DNA from: Agathobacter sp.
GTDB lineage: Bacteria > Bacillota > Clostridia > Lachnospirales > Lachnospiraceae
Assembly (NCBI GenBank): GCA_022775045.1
Contig: JALFLB010000051.1
Span: forward strand, 51,812-115,811
DNA: 64,000 nucleotides
Direction: 5' to 3'
The notes below the pieces were generated by a model, which did not search any database, was not told where the DNA came from, and saw only the letters and a list, made by a program, of their open reading frames with translations. Made by a program: the position numbers and the translations under genes. Shown piece by piece: positions 33,037 through 41,976 of this stretch. Positions within the stretch are counted from its first letter, which is position 1, and each line of letters opens with the position of its first letter.

Positions 33037-33966
33037 CTAATAATCTCCAGAGATTGGCTTTCTTGTATGTATCAACTGTGACATGTTGATCATGTCCGTT
33101 TTTACCTTTGTGACAAAATTGATCCCTTCAAAGTCACCAAAAAAGTCTCCGTTCAGATTCACCGTCACGCCTGCGCTCAGACTGCATCCGGAAAGTTTCC
33201 CACGCATGACATATTCATTTTTATTTACAGACCTCATTATATTGTTGGAAAATCGGATGCTCTCCCCGATATCCGAACAAGGTTGCTCCAACTCAATCCG
33301 TCGGCCATACGAAACACCAGAATAAACGGTTGTATCAATCAGTTCATCCGAACGATACATATTTCTCAGTTCTCTGATCAAGTTATCATTTGTGGAAAAT
33401 TCAGGATCAGAAGAAAAATCTTCACGCACAAATGAATCAACAACATCCTTCTGTTCAAAAGATTTCTCGTCAAAGACAATCATCTTTTTATCATATATCT
33501 TGATTCCAGCACCTTCGAGAGTACATCTTTCATTAAGGAACCCCATCCAGCTCTGCTTGATTCTGATTACCGTGTCATATGTATGATCCGTAATATCATA
33601 AATATCTAAAGTGAGCTCCATTGACTTCGCACCCTCTTCGAGAAGGCCCAAAAACGATACGGATTCGTATGATTGTGAATACTCATCCCTTGATTGGCTT
33701 TTTGCGGACTGTGCGACCACATCAAATCGTCCGTCACGTACATAGGCAGCGCTTACATACATGATTCCTGAGCTGAAACCATCAATATTTGCCTCTATCT
33801 CTGTTCCTTTTTCAAGATTCCATTTCCTCCAATTGGTTTCCGCATCCGTATCATCATTAAAAGAAATCGACAGTGTATCCGATTTTCCGGATACACTGTC
33901 TTCATGAATGCATTTACCAATTGTGACACAGTCTGATATGTCCTTTCCATCAATTAATATCTGCAT
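33037..33966 (-). CDS. P2 gpD-like baseplate hub (late control protein D family)
   Basis: 309 residues starting MQILIDGKDISDCVTIGKCI. Features of the gpD/XkdQ family are seen (DTLSISFNDDTDAETNWRKW, EYVMRGKLSGCSLSAGVTV). It forms the hub holding the tail spike. The ATG overlaps the gpX stop (TAATG). Confidence 0.85.
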   Translation of the reverse strand: MQILIDGKDISDCVTIGKCIHEDSVSGKSDTLSISFNDDTDAETNWRKWNLEKGTEIEANIDGFSSGIMYVSAAYVRDGRFDVVAQSAKSQSRDEYSQSYESVSFLGLLEEGAKSMELTLDIYDITDHTYDTVIRIKQSWMGFLNERCTLEGAGIKIYDKKMIVFDEKSFEQKDVVDSFVREDFSSDPEFSTNDNLIRELRNMYRSDELIDTTVYSGVSYGRRIELEQPCSDIGESIRFSNNIMRSVNKNEYVMRGKLSGCSLSAGVTVNLNGDFFGDFEGINFVTKVKTDMINMSQLIHTRKPISGDY

Positions 33967-34178
33967 TATCGCCTCCATGGAGCCTGAAATTCAGCTCCCT
34001 TCTCACTTACATCAGGGATATTCAATATCTCATTTCCTTCAAAAATGGATATACCGTGATATTTTGGATTTGCATCCATAAGCTCCTGCATGTAGTACTC
34101 ACTCCCCATTTCCCGGAATGCGATCATATCCCATGTTTCACCTCGATTCGGACGGTATGTATCTACAATTTCACTCAT
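33966..34178 (-). CDS. P2 gpX-like tail protein (LysM fold)
   Basis: 70 residues with the LysM-like core RGETWDMIAFREMGSEYYMQ and NPKYHGISIFEGNEILNIP. gpX is a small baseplate hub protein in P2-type tails. Overlaps the tape measure gene upstream and gpD downstream. Confidence 0.9.
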   Translation of the reverse strand: MSEIVDTYRPNRGETWDMIAFREMGSEYYMQELMDANPKYHGISIFEGNEILNIPDVSEKGAEFQAPWRR

Positions 34179-35980
34179 GCAAATACCTCCCTTCCCTCAT
34201 CATTGTTATAACGCTCCATAAACTCCTTGAAACGTTCAAAATCCTCATCTAAAACCTCTTTCACACCTTGCGCATTATTTGCGTAAATAATTGGAGCATA
34301 GGTGTAAGAGCCTCCTTTCCCAATCGGAACACCAACACCGGCTGCCGCATTTGCAAGTAACTGTCTGCTTCTCGGCTTATTGTTATGAGGTACAATCGTC
34401 TCCGGATCACTACCCTCACCGACAACTGCAAGAGTCGGCTTTGTAACAGTAGTTCCTTCTGCAAATTCCGGGATTTCAATCGTAGGAATAGCAGGTATGC
34501 CAACTTCTCCGCCGACCTTGTTGATTCCTCCTATAATAGCATTGATTGGAGATACAACTGCAGTGAGCGCTGCACGAGCAATTCCCTTTATCGCTCCCCA
34601 TACATTGGAGAAAATAGATTTGATGCTTTCCCAAGCGCCTTGCCAATTTCCGGTAAACACATTTACAACAAAATCAATGATTCCAGTTAGTACATTAATG
34701 ATATTTTGTACCACACCTAAAAAATCTCCAATTATAGAACCGGCAGACTGAAATAGACTTGCAATTCCACCTCCAATAAATTGAAGTATTGGAGACAGCG
34801 CCTGAAACAATGGTCCAAGGCTCTGTACGAGCGACGCAATCTTCGGCAAAAGCATCTGAGCAACATTAGATAGCGCAGAGACAATTGGCGATAAAGCCTG
34901 TCCAATTACACCGATTACGGTCATGATCGGAGGCGCAATCTGTTGGATGATTCCAAATGCTCCCTGCAGCAATGAAGTAATGCTCGGAAGCTGTCCTCCA
35001 ATTCCATCAGCCAATTTCCGTCCAATGGACTCAACTACAGGAGATACCTGATTCGCCGCAGTTAGCAAGAAATCAAACACCTCTTCCACATGCGGAGATA
35101 TCTTATCAATGGCACCTCCAATCTTATCAAATGCCTTGCCAAGAAAAGGAACTGCTTTTGATGCTACGTTTGCGATTATAGGAAGAAGCTTCTTTCCTAT
35201 TTCCTCTTTCAGGTCTCCTATAGTATTCTGGGCCTGTTGGAGTTTTCCCTGATCGGTCGATGCCAGTGCTTTATTCACGCCTCCAACATTCTGTTGAAGT
35301 ACTTCTGCAAGCGTAGCTGCCCTCTGCGTTACATCACCAGTCTTTAACATCTGCTCCTGAGCATCTGTAAAAGTGATTCCAACCCTCGACAATGCGCTTG
35401 TGCTTCCAGTCATGACCTTTCCAATCATGTTTGCTACTGACACTGCATCGCTTTGTGATGCATCGAGTCCTTTCTGCTGTGCAAGGAGATCTGCCATACC
35501 TGTTGACAACGTCGATATCGTACTGTCGTCAAGCTGGAATGTGGCTAACTGCTGCATTCCTGATAAAAGGACTTCGTCTCCAACAACTCCTGTCTTTTGT
35601 ATGCTGGATGCTGTATTTTTTAAATTTTCCGCCGCTTTTGCAGCAGCATTCGGACCACGTATCTGGATTGATTCAACATTCTCAAGGACAGATTGCAGTT
35701 TTGTTTCAGCATCTATTTGTGCTTTTGCCGCTGTCACGCATTCATTTGCATAATCCTTAAGCTTTGATACAGCAGAAATTGATGCGAAAACTGCCATAGC
35801 AGTCTTTGCAAATCCTTTGATACTCTTAGTCATTGCCGAACCAGCATTCTTCATGTTTTTCGACATTCCATTTCCTGTATCCCGTGACTTCTTTTGCGCC
35901 TTCGAAAGCGCTTTTCCAAGAGAAGGGTCAATCTTTCCAAGTAGGGAAATCGTGGTCTTCAAAACCTTTCCTTTTCCCAT
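34175..35980 (-). CDS. Tail tape measure protein
   Basis: About 601 residues from ATG at 35980 after GAGG. A Lys-rich, helical N-terminus (SLGKALSKAQKKSRDTGNGM) is followed by coiled coil, then long hydrophobic segments (PPIMTVIGVIGQALSPIVSA, FIGGGIASLFQSAGSIIGDF). Such composition is typical of tape measures. It sets tail length and helps eject DNA. 600 residues implies a rather short tail. Confidence 0.92.
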   Translation of the reverse strand: MGKGKVLKTTISLLGKIDPSLGKALSKAQKKSRDTGNGMSKNMKNAGSAMTKSIKGFAKTAMAVFASISAVSKLKDYANECVTAAKAQIDAETKLQSVLENVESIQIRGPNAAAKAAENLKNTASSIQKTGVVGDEVLLSGMQQLATFQLDDSTISTLSTGMADLLAQQKGLDASQSDAVSVANMIGKVMTGSTSALSRVGITFTDAQEQMLKTGDVTQRAATLAEVLQQNVGGVNKALASTDQGKLQQAQNTIGDLKEEIGKKLLPIIANVASKAVPFLGKAFDKIGGAIDKISPHVEEVFDFLLTAANQVSPVVESIGRKLADGIGGQLPSITSLLQGAFGIIQQIAPPIMTVIGVIGQALSPIVSALSNVAQMLLPKIASLVQSLGPLFQALSPILQFIGGGIASLFQSAGSIIGDFLGVVQNIINVLTGIIDFVVNVFTGNWQGAWESIKSIFSNVWGAIKGIARAALTAVVSPINAIIGGINKVGGEVGIPAIPTIEIPEFAEGTTVTKPTLAVVGEGSDPETIVPHNNKPRSRQLLANAAAGVGVPIGKGGSYTYAPIIYANNAQGVKEVLDEDFERFKEFMERYNNDEGREVFA

Positions 35981-35991
35981 ATTTTTCCTCA

Positions 35992-36192
35992 CTATTTTTC
36001 TAAATCATCAAGCTGTTTTTTCTTTTCCTCATATACGTCATTAATTGCATCAGAAAACGCAAATAACTCACCAATTGGAAGATTCATAGCTTCCATATAT
36101 GAGGTAGATGTATCAATTGTTATATTGGCGCATAAAAAACGAAGGCTTTCTAATCCTCCTCCAGCTCCTCCGCAGAAGCGCCAAGTAAAAAA
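35992..36192 (-). CDS. gpE' extension reached by -1 frameshifting
   Basis: A second frame overlaps the end of gpE and continues for about 66 codons (FTWRFCGGAGGGLESLRFLC, ending VYEEKKKQLDDLEK). It has no own ribosome binding site. It is read as a fusion with gpE after a -1 slip at T TTT TTA (36186-36192). Pairs of this kind are the tail assembly chaperones (lambda G/GT, P2 E/E'). Confidence 0.85.
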   Translation of the reverse strand, partial: FFTWRFCGGAGGGLESLRFLCANITIDTSTSYMEAMNLPIGELFAFSDAINDVYEEKKKQLDDLEK

Positions 36193-36587
36193 GTCCGCAC
36201 AAGACCACAAATCTGAGCATAATCAGATGCCGTTAATTGACTTTTCAAAATTGTCACCGGAATTCCTGTTGATAAAGCAAAATACGAAATCTGCACCTCC
36301 ATGTCTACTTCCGGAACCGCAATTTGTCTCTTCTTGGAAAGTCTTTTTACAAGATTGAGATACTGAATTGGCGTCAACTGGTCCAAATCATAAGCAATCT
36401 CCTCCATGCAATTTCCATCAAATGTAATAGCCCGTTTCAATGGATGTATACCGCGCGGCACCTCATCTACCAAAGAATCGTTAGAATCATTCTGTTCCAA
36501 AATTTCCTTTTCCGTTAATTTCTTGGATGTAGCTTCATTATCATCCAAGATTTTATCCATCATCTTTTCCACTTGATTCTGTTCCAT
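36150..36587 (-). CDS. Tail assembly chaperone gpE (zero-frame product)
   Basis: 145 residues, acidic (MEQNQVEKMMDKILDDNEAT), with the core HPLKRAITFDGNCMEEIAYD and QLTPIQYLNLVKRLSKKR, ending AEELEED. It lies between tail tube and tape measure, the invariable place of the chaperone pair. The slippery heptamer is 14 codons before the stop. Confidence 0.88.
   Translation of the reverse strand: MEQNQVEKMMDKILDDNEATSKKLTEKEILEQNDSNDSLVDEVPRGIHPLKRAITFDGNCMEEIAYDLDQLTPIQYLNLVKRLSKKRQIAVPEVDMEVQISYFALSTGIPVTILKSQLTASDYAQICGLVRTFLLGASAEELEED
36186..36192 (-). promoter_or_regulatory. Programmed -1 frameshift site T TTT TTA
   Basis: In the gpE frame the codons read ACT TTT TTA, a canonical X XXY YYZ heptamer. 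After a one-base backward slip the frame enters the E' extension. A G-rich stretch follows (GGAGGAGCTGGAGGAGG), which could pause the ribosome or act as an internal Shine-Dalgarno-like stimulator. Confidence 0.88.
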
Positions 36588-36603
36588 AATAGTTTTCCTC
36601 CAA

Positions 36604-36633
36604 TAAAAAGCTTCCGGTCAAACAACCGGAAGC
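36604..36633 (-). terminator. Terminator between tail tube and chaperone genes
   Basis: Stem GCTTCCGG / CCGGAAGC with an 8-base loop followed on the minus strand by TTTTTATTG. Probably partial, lowering expression of chaperone and tape measure relative to sheath and tube. Confidence 0.8.
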
Positions 36634-36639
36634 ATCATC

Positions 36640-37167
36640 TTACTTATTTAACGATTTATGCAGTTTTTCCAAACAATCTTTCCCATTAATAATCAGCTTT
36701 GGAGCAAGAGCATCAACGAGTGTTACGGTTACACCATCAACATCCTCCTGATAATACCATGTTGCAAGCTTATGCTCTTTTTCTGTACTTTCCGCTTTTT
36801 TTACCTCTCCACCAGGTATTACTGCAGCTTTTGCTTTAATTACGGCTCTGTGTGCGATATATTCGGAGCTTCCATCCGTTCCGACCTTATCAATTGCCCA
36901 ATTTAAAATGACCTCAACATTATATAAATCATTAAGTAAAGCTGCATCTCCAGAATCATCAGAGGTTGTAACCGAGCTTTCCATTGCTTCAATATTGCAT
37001 GGATCTGGGATATTGACTGTTCCAATCATTCCTGCTCCACTCATTTCATTAGAACCTGGTGTGATATCAGGAATCGAAAACCCAACAACATTCGGAATTT
37101 CAACATAGCTGTTTCCCTTCTTAATCTGGCAGAAAAAATCTGCCACCTTGTCAGCTCTGTACTTCAT
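36640..37167 (-). CDS. Major tail tube protein (P2 FII-like)
   Basis: 175 residues with the FII pattern (VADFFCQIKKGNSYVEIPNV, AVIKAKAAVIPGGEVKKAES, KLATWYYQEDVDGVTVTLVD). It forms the inner tube of the contractile tail. Directly follows the sheath gene. Confidence 0.92.
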   Translation of the reverse strand: MKYRADKVADFFCQIKKGNSYVEIPNVVGFSIPDITPGSNEMSGAGMIGTVNIPDPCNIEAMESSVTTSDDSGDAALLNDLYNVEVILNWAIDKVGTDGSSEYIAHRAVIKAKAAVIPGGEVKKAESTEKEHKLATWYYQEDVDGVTVTLVDALAPKLIINGKDCLEKLHKSLNK

Positions 37168-38630
37168 TAATCACTCACCTCCGTATATGTATTTAATCCT
37201 TCCGGCGTGTAAGCTACCTTTGCCATAATTAACGTACCAGGCGGAGTATTTGTTTCGCTAATAGCAAACACAAATTCTCCATTTGCGTTTCCAGCCGCTG
37301 TATTATCTGCAGAATTATAAGAAATTGCTGCATACAGCAAAGCTCCTGAAGATACGAGACCGGATAAAACGATACCGTAATCATCCCGAATCTCCTTTAC
37401 CCGGCGCGGAGGAATCGGCTTGTCAACATCATCCACATACGTTTCCTGGAAATCGTTACACACGTAATCCTTCATTCGGACTGCCACATCATTCAGCTCA
37501 TCTGCATTAATGTTATTCACGTTGTCTGCACGGTAATTGGACATCACAACCCCGGCTGTCCTCCAACCGCCTTCAACAAATTTTGCAGTAGCAATTCCAA
37601 TATCATTCAGATCATTCGCCTGCTTGTCCGTCTGCTCAATCACCTTTCCGGTAGAATCGCAAAGACATCCTTTCAGGTAAATCTTTTCATTGGATTCGGA
37701 CTCATAAGGGATTCCGCGATTATCCGTATGACGAAGATCTACAATCAGCTTCGCATAGGCATAGATAATACACATGTGAATCACAAGACCGGAAGTCAGG
37801 TAATATGGCCAGCATACCTTAGCCTTTGGATAATCATACTTCAGTTTCTCTGTCTCAGCTTCTTTCCTGTCTTCCCCGGAAAGCTGGAAAATGGAAGTAG
37901 TATACCAATGATTATCAATCTGTCCTTTATTGATATCCATCAGACGCTCTGCAATTGTCTTATTCTTGGAATCTCCACCGATGTATTCACCTTCCCATCC
38001 CGGACACAAAAGCGTTACCGGAACCTCACCGACCTTCTGCTCCAGAAGATCTACAACATCAAATGTTTTTTCTGAAATAGAGACTCCTGGAATATTGATA
38101 ACCGTTTTGTATTTGACCGTTACTGTCTTTCCAAGAGCTCCGGTCAGATCCCGGATAACAATTCTTCTACCATACTCGTCATATGATGCGCTGAAATCGG
38201 TCCCCAGCGTTTTCTTATCAATAGATACGCTGCTAAGAATTCCAAGACCATTCACATCCAGATAACCGATTCCACCTGAAATCGGAACACTTGCAGATGC
38301 TTCCTCCTCACTCTCGCTGATTTCAGCTTCTCCAACCAATACCATGATTGGAGCACTTAAGTGCTGTTCATCTCCAAAATGAACAAATACCGGCTCGCAC
38401 AATGAAAATTCCTTGTTCCATGAACCGGATTCCGGTTGGAAATAACCAATTTTTTCACGCGCATCATCAATACTGCTAATCAAGAAGGCCTTTCCAAGTG
38501 CCTCCTTCCAATTTCCACTCTCCAGCTGCCACACCGGAGCCATGCCAACATAAAGCGGCGTGCACTTCGCCGATTCGACTGCAATTGGAGCACCTGCAAC
38601 CTGCACGGCATGAATTCCTCTTTCTGACAT
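37167..38630 (-). CDS. Tail sheath protein
   Basis: 487 residues, with the contractile sheath features HAVQVAGAPIAVESAKCTPL, RDDYGIVLSGLVSSGALLYA and NYRADNVNNINADELNDVAV. It forms the contractile outer cylinder, so the virion is a myophage. Highly expressed late gene, first of the sheath-tube pair. Confidence 0.95.
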   Translation of the reverse strand: MSERGIHAVQVAGAPIAVESAKCTPLYVGMAPVWQLESGNWKEALGKAFLISSIDDAREKIGYFQPESGSWNKEFSLCEPVFVHFGDEQHLSAPIMVLVGEAEISESEEEASASVPISGGIGYLDVNGLGILSSVSIDKKTLGTDFSASYDEYGRRIVIRDLTGALGKTVTVKYKTVINIPGVSISEKTFDVVDLLEQKVGEVPVTLLCPGWEGEYIGGDSKNKTIAERLMDINKGQIDNHWYTTSIFQLSGEDRKEAETEKLKYDYPKAKVCWPYYLTSGLVIHMCIIYAYAKLIVDLRHTDNRGIPYESESNEKIYLKGCLCDSTGKVIEQTDKQANDLNDIGIATAKFVEGGWRTAGVVMSNYRADNVNNINADELNDVAVRMKDYVCNDFQETYVDDVDKPIPPRRVKEIRDDYGIVLSGLVSSGALLYAAISYNSADNTAAGNANGEFVFAISETNTPPGTLIMAKVAYTPEGLNTYTEVSD

Positions 38631-38641
38631 TTTGTACCTCC

Positions 38642-39196
38642 TTAATATTTATTAGCCCAGTCCCGGGATATCGGCGGCTGGATTAAACTTACACCAAAGC
38701 TAAGATACCCATATGCTTTTGGATATGTATATGCCTTGGTTCCATAGCTTCCCATTCTGATTGGATATTGAATTGTGGAACCACCAATCTTATGTTTTTC
38801 AATAATCTTCTGTTGGATCCACTCCAGAAGATTGAGAAGATCTATTTCCGATTGTTCATCCGGAATATTAGATACAGCCCCGTCTTCGACCTTGTACTTC
38901 TCAGTACTATACACACAACATTGAATCAGCATCTGCATATTTCTCGAACCGGCATCGATATCTCCCGTATCCATGCTTATACAGATATACGGGGCAGATG
39001 GATAAAACTCTCCGACCGGTGTGAATGCAAAATTCTCATGCGGTAATGCTGCTACTCTTACCGGAGGAATTATCAACTTCTCACTCTTCCCATCACCATT
39101 TCCGTCAGGTGTCGCCAACAATGTGTAGTTTTCCTCTTTCAGCTTTTCTTCCAAAAATTTCTGATAATCATGAAGTGTACTAACTGGTGTATACAT
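38642..39196 (-). CDS. Phage tail-completion-type protein, unknown
   Basis: About 184 residues (MYTPVSTLHDYQKFLEEKLK, ISMDTGDIDAGSRNMQMLIQ, EIDLLNLLEWIQQKIIEKHK). Position between the minor tail Z-like gene and the sheath and its size suggest a tail terminator, but the family is not firmly recognised. Start at 39196 after GAGGAG. Confidence 0.55.
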   Translation of the reverse strand: MYTPVSTLHDYQKFLEEKLKEENYTLLATPDGNGDGKSEKLIIPPVRVAALPHENFAFTPVGEFYPSAPYICISMDTGDIDAGSRNMQMLIQCCVYSTEKYKVEDGAVSNIPDEQSEIDLLNLLEWIQQKIIEKHKIGGSTIQYPIRMGSYGTKAYTYPKAYGYLSFGVSLIQPPISRDWANKY

Positions 39197-39198
39197 AA

Positions 39199-39777
39199 TC
39201 ACTCCTCCACATTAAATTGTCTTTTCAAATGATGGACAAGTCTTTCCTGATATGTATTCTCCATGACTTTCATCGTTGGATTATAAGCATCCTCATTTGT
39301 AACCATCTGGGCAACAGATACGCTGCGGATCGGATTTATTGCATACTTCCCTTGTCTCTCCCACAAAAGAGTATATCCATTATTCAATGCAGTCGGATTC
39401 ACAACAAAGCCATGCGGATATGCCTTTTTCTGACCTTTCTTGATTGTTATCGTTGCTTTTTTTCGTTTGGACACTTTAATCCCCTTCTGACTCTGGTAAG
39501 ATCTTGGTGTAAAAGAAAAATGAAACGATGATAGCCTCCTTGACTTCACCACTATTTTCCCTTTTTTCAAATCACCCGGATAACTTTTCGTAACCACAGC
39601 ATTTTTATTAAAATCTGCGGCTTTAATGGCATATACAGCCCGCACAGACTTTCCAAGCTGCGTTCTTCCCTTTGCAAGAGAATCATTGATTGCGCGGCTC
39701 ATACTCTTAATTCCTCCGCTCTGAATCACACGCTTCATATCAGCAAGATTAGAATCATATTTCACATCCAGAATCAT
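39199..39777 (-). CDS. Minor tail protein Z-like (GPZ family)
   Basis: About 192 residues starting MILDVKYDSNLADMKRVIQS. The region SMSRAINDSLAKGRTQLGKS and Lys/Arg-rich strands (IKVSKRKKATITIKKGQKKA) match lambda gpZ-like proteins, which act at the head-tail connection. Start chosen after GGAAAGGAG within the upstream stop. Confidence 0.75.
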   Translation of the reverse strand: MILDVKYDSNLADMKRVIQSGGIKSMSRAINDSLAKGRTQLGKSVRAVYAIKAADFNKNAVVTKSYPGDLKKGKIVVKSRRLSSFHFSFTPRSYQSQKGIKVSKRKKATITIKKGQKKAYPHGFVVNPTALNNGYTLLWERQGKYAINPIRSVSVAQMVTNEDAYNPTMKVMENTYQERLVHHLKRQFNVEE

Positions 39778-39779
39778 AA

Positions 39780-40106
39780 TTACGAGCTCCTTTCCAAAAA
39801 AATCAGCCATACACCATCCACATCCTTGACCTCATTGACCGTATACAGATTTCCGTCATATCGTATTGCCATATTGGTCTTAGGACTATCATATCTCGTA
39901 CCGGCCAGTTCACTCTTTGGAACATATAAAAGATGTGATCCGGAATTCATTGCCTGAAACTCTGCAGAATATTTGCAGATCAGTCCGTCATCATCTTCAA
40001 TGCAGTTGATGTTGAAGTCATCCAAACGGTGTGTGTCGGAAAACTCATCCGGATTAAAAAAAACATCCTGCAGATCCTGTTCAAACATATCTTTAAACTT
40101 TCCCAT
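39780..40106 (-). CDS. Head-tail joining protein, lambda FII-like
   Basis: 108 residues (FFNPDEFSDTHRLDDFNINC, SELAGTRYDSPKTNMAIRYD, KDVDGVWLIFLERSS). Matches the small lambda gpFII-like attachment proteins in size, position and fold pattern. It would close the filled head for tail joining. Confidence 0.7.
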   Translation of the reverse strand: MGKFKDMFEQDLQDVFFNPDEFSDTHRLDDFNINCIEDDDGLICKYSAEFQAMNSGSHLLYVPKSELAGTRYDSPKTNMAIRYDGNLYTVNEVKDVDGVWLIFLERSS

Positions 40107-40129
40107 CTAATCACCTCACAAAAAGCCCC

Positions 40130-40146
40130 GTGTCAGATTCTGACAC
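40130..40146. repeat. 17-bp palindrome copy 2 (intergenic)
   Basis: GTGTCAGATTCTGACAC, set in a longer stem (AAGCC / GGCTT arms) with a minus-strand T run after it. It may also terminate transcription of the head operon. Same element as at 29941, 46869 and 61356. Confidence 0.8.
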
Positions 40147-40158
40147 GAGGCTTCTGCA

Positions 40159-40488
40159 TTACTGTTCATCAGCTTTATCAATCAACTCATCCTGGTAATT
40201 AAGAATTGCTGTCTGCATATCCTTAATTTTGAGCTTGCCATCAAGTGACGGCATCCCAATGGACGCTGCATACACTTCAAGCTCCTTCTTGGTACTCATT
40301 TCAAGAATTTCCTCACTTGAAGCAAAATCATACTGTCCCGGATCTGTATTCTGCGATCCCGGATCAGGGACAACCTTCGCAAAATTCTCCCTGACAAGAA
40401 TGTCTGCAACCAGATCACCTACAGCGACCTGGTCTCCCACATGATATTTACCTTCAAATGTTCCACGAACGATTTCAACTGTTTTCAT
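40159..40488 (-). CDS. Phage head-region protein, unknown
   Basis: 109 residues. The start at 40488 (MKTVEIVRGTFEGKYHVGDQ) follows AGGAGGTG; the longer upstream frame lies in the capsid gene. The C-terminal half (MSTKKELEVYAASIGMPSLD, ILNYQDELIDKAD) resembles the short HeH/LEM-like motif found in such connector-region proteins. Confidence 0.65.
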   Translation of the reverse strand: MKTVEIVRGTFEGKYHVGDQVAVGDLVADILVRENFAKVVPDPGSQNTDPGQYDFASSEEILEMSTKKELEVYAASIGMPSLDGKLKIKDMQTAILNYQDELIDKADEQ

Positions 40489-40498
40489 ACCACACCTC

Positions 40499-41572
40499 CT
40501 ATGCGAGTGCCTTGCATGTTCTCCAAGCCGTCCAGTCATATGGATGCGGAAGCGGAGCACTGCTCATCTCAAGATTTCTCTCGGATGAGGTCACATTCGT
40601 AACTCGTCTTGGTACAAGCTTATTTGCGTATGTATGATACTCTCTGTCCTCCTCTTCCATCTGTGTAACTGACCCAAATTTGGTAGCTCCAACATTTGGA
40701 GGAACGATAATGAAGCTGTCCTGATCCACGTAATAGCTGTTCTCACCATTCGGATCTTTCACTCCTCTCGAATCTGTGAAGATGTTCAGCTGAATTCCAT
40801 CGAAATTCATACTTCCGAGATTTCCAATCCGTCTATACACAGTATTGACCGGTTCAATCCTTCCGATATTAAGATTTCTGGTATCTAAAAGCTTCAAAAT
40901 CGTAGGATCGTTAACAAAATGATGTACCAGATGTCCACCAAGAATCAAATCGAGAGAATCATAAGAACAATCGATACTATTTGCTGTCTCAGCGATCTGA
41001 GCGTAGATATTGGCATCACTGTCACTCCACTTCTTGCTGTATGTAACAGCATTATCGAATGTGTTTTCGTAGAATTGGAATCGAACCTTCACAAGCTTAC
41101 TCTTGTCATCGATATCATCACCAACACTGCAATAGCATTCCACGCATCCATTATTGAGAATCTTTCCACACATCCACTCCCAGCTTCTCATAACAGCTGC
41201 AGTCAGATACGCCATATCTTCTGAAAGATAATTACGCTCACGCTCCTCCGGAGTAACCTCATCATACATTGTCTCTCCAATCCCTTTCTTCATGAGAGTT
41301 GCAAGGCTCATCTCACGTGCCGCATGAATAAACGCCGGATACAGTTCCTCTCCATCATAACCATCACGGTCCAGAACCACAGCCTTTGTATTCTCAAGCG
41401 GAACAACAAACGGAGCACATCTGTGTCCCTCGTCCAGACGCTCAATGTACACCTTCTTACTCTTGAAAATATCTCTCGCACTTGTCGGGAAATAACGGTC
41501 ATACAGGAACATGGAAGGAAGCTCTGCTTTCTTCACTACCTGAATCATATTATTCGTACTGTAAATTTCCAT
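40499..41572 (-). CDS. Major capsid protein, lambda gpE-like
   Basis: 357 residues (AELPSMFLYDRYFPTSARDI, HAAREMSLATLMKKGIGETM, QLNIFTDSRGVKDPNGENSY, DSFIIVPPNVGATKFGSVTQ). Fits the lambda gpE family of the HK97 fold. Builds the icosahedral head; preceded by the decoration protein gene. Confidence 0.93.
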   Translation of the reverse strand: MEIYSTNNMIQVVKKAELPSMFLYDRYFPTSARDIFKSKKVYIERLDEGHRCAPFVVPLENTKAVVLDRDGYDGEELYPAFIHAAREMSLATLMKKGIGETMYDEVTPEERERNYLSEDMAYLTAAVMRSWEWMCGKILNNGCVECYCSVGDDIDDKSKLVKVRFQFYENTFDNAVTYSKKWSDSDANIYAQIAETANSIDCSYDSLDLILGGHLVHHFVNDPTILKLLDTRNLNIGRIEPVNTVYRRIGNLGSMNFDGIQLNIFTDSRGVKDPNGENSYYVDQDSFIIVPPNVGATKFGSVTQMEEEDREYHTYANKLVPRRVTNVTSSERNLEMSSAPLPHPYDWTAWRTCKALA

Positions 41573-41585
41573 CTTTCAACTCCTC

Positions 41586-41963
41586 CTATGAATGAATATA
41601 TAAGCCATATTTCTGGGCAGAAAGAATATCTGCCTCAGTAGCAGCATAATTGTTCAATCCTGAAACGGCATGAACATTGAATCCACCGGAAATAAACACG
41701 GCAACGGAAATTGTTGCACTGGATTCATCCTTTGCAACATTGTGGCTTAAGATTCCAATAACATCACCCGTAAGTGCACTCGATGAGTCATCCACATCAC
41801 CGGCGATGAAATAACTTCCATCAGATGCGACTTTCACCAGAGCGCCTCGCTTAATCTCCGACTTTGGATTTTTGATTGCGATTGTTCGCATATCGAGCGG
41901 ATGCATTGCCCCACGAAGCAGTTTATCCGCAGTAACACTGTAAGCATTACCATTTAAGTTCAT
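41586..41963 (-). CDS. Head decoration protein, lambda gpD-like
   Basis: 125 residues (LLRGAMHPLDMRTIAIKNPK, RGALVKVASDGSYFIAGDVD, YAATEADILSAQKYGLYIHS). Trimeric cement protein that stabilises the packaged head. Confidence 0.88.
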   Translation of the reverse strand: MNLNGNAYSVTADKLLRGAMHPLDMRTIAIKNPKSEIKRGALVKVASDGSYFIAGDVDDSSSALTGDVIGILSHNVAKDESSATISVAVFISGGFNVHAVSGLNNYAATEADILSAQKYGLYIHS

Positions 41964-41976
41964 AATCTGTTACCTC

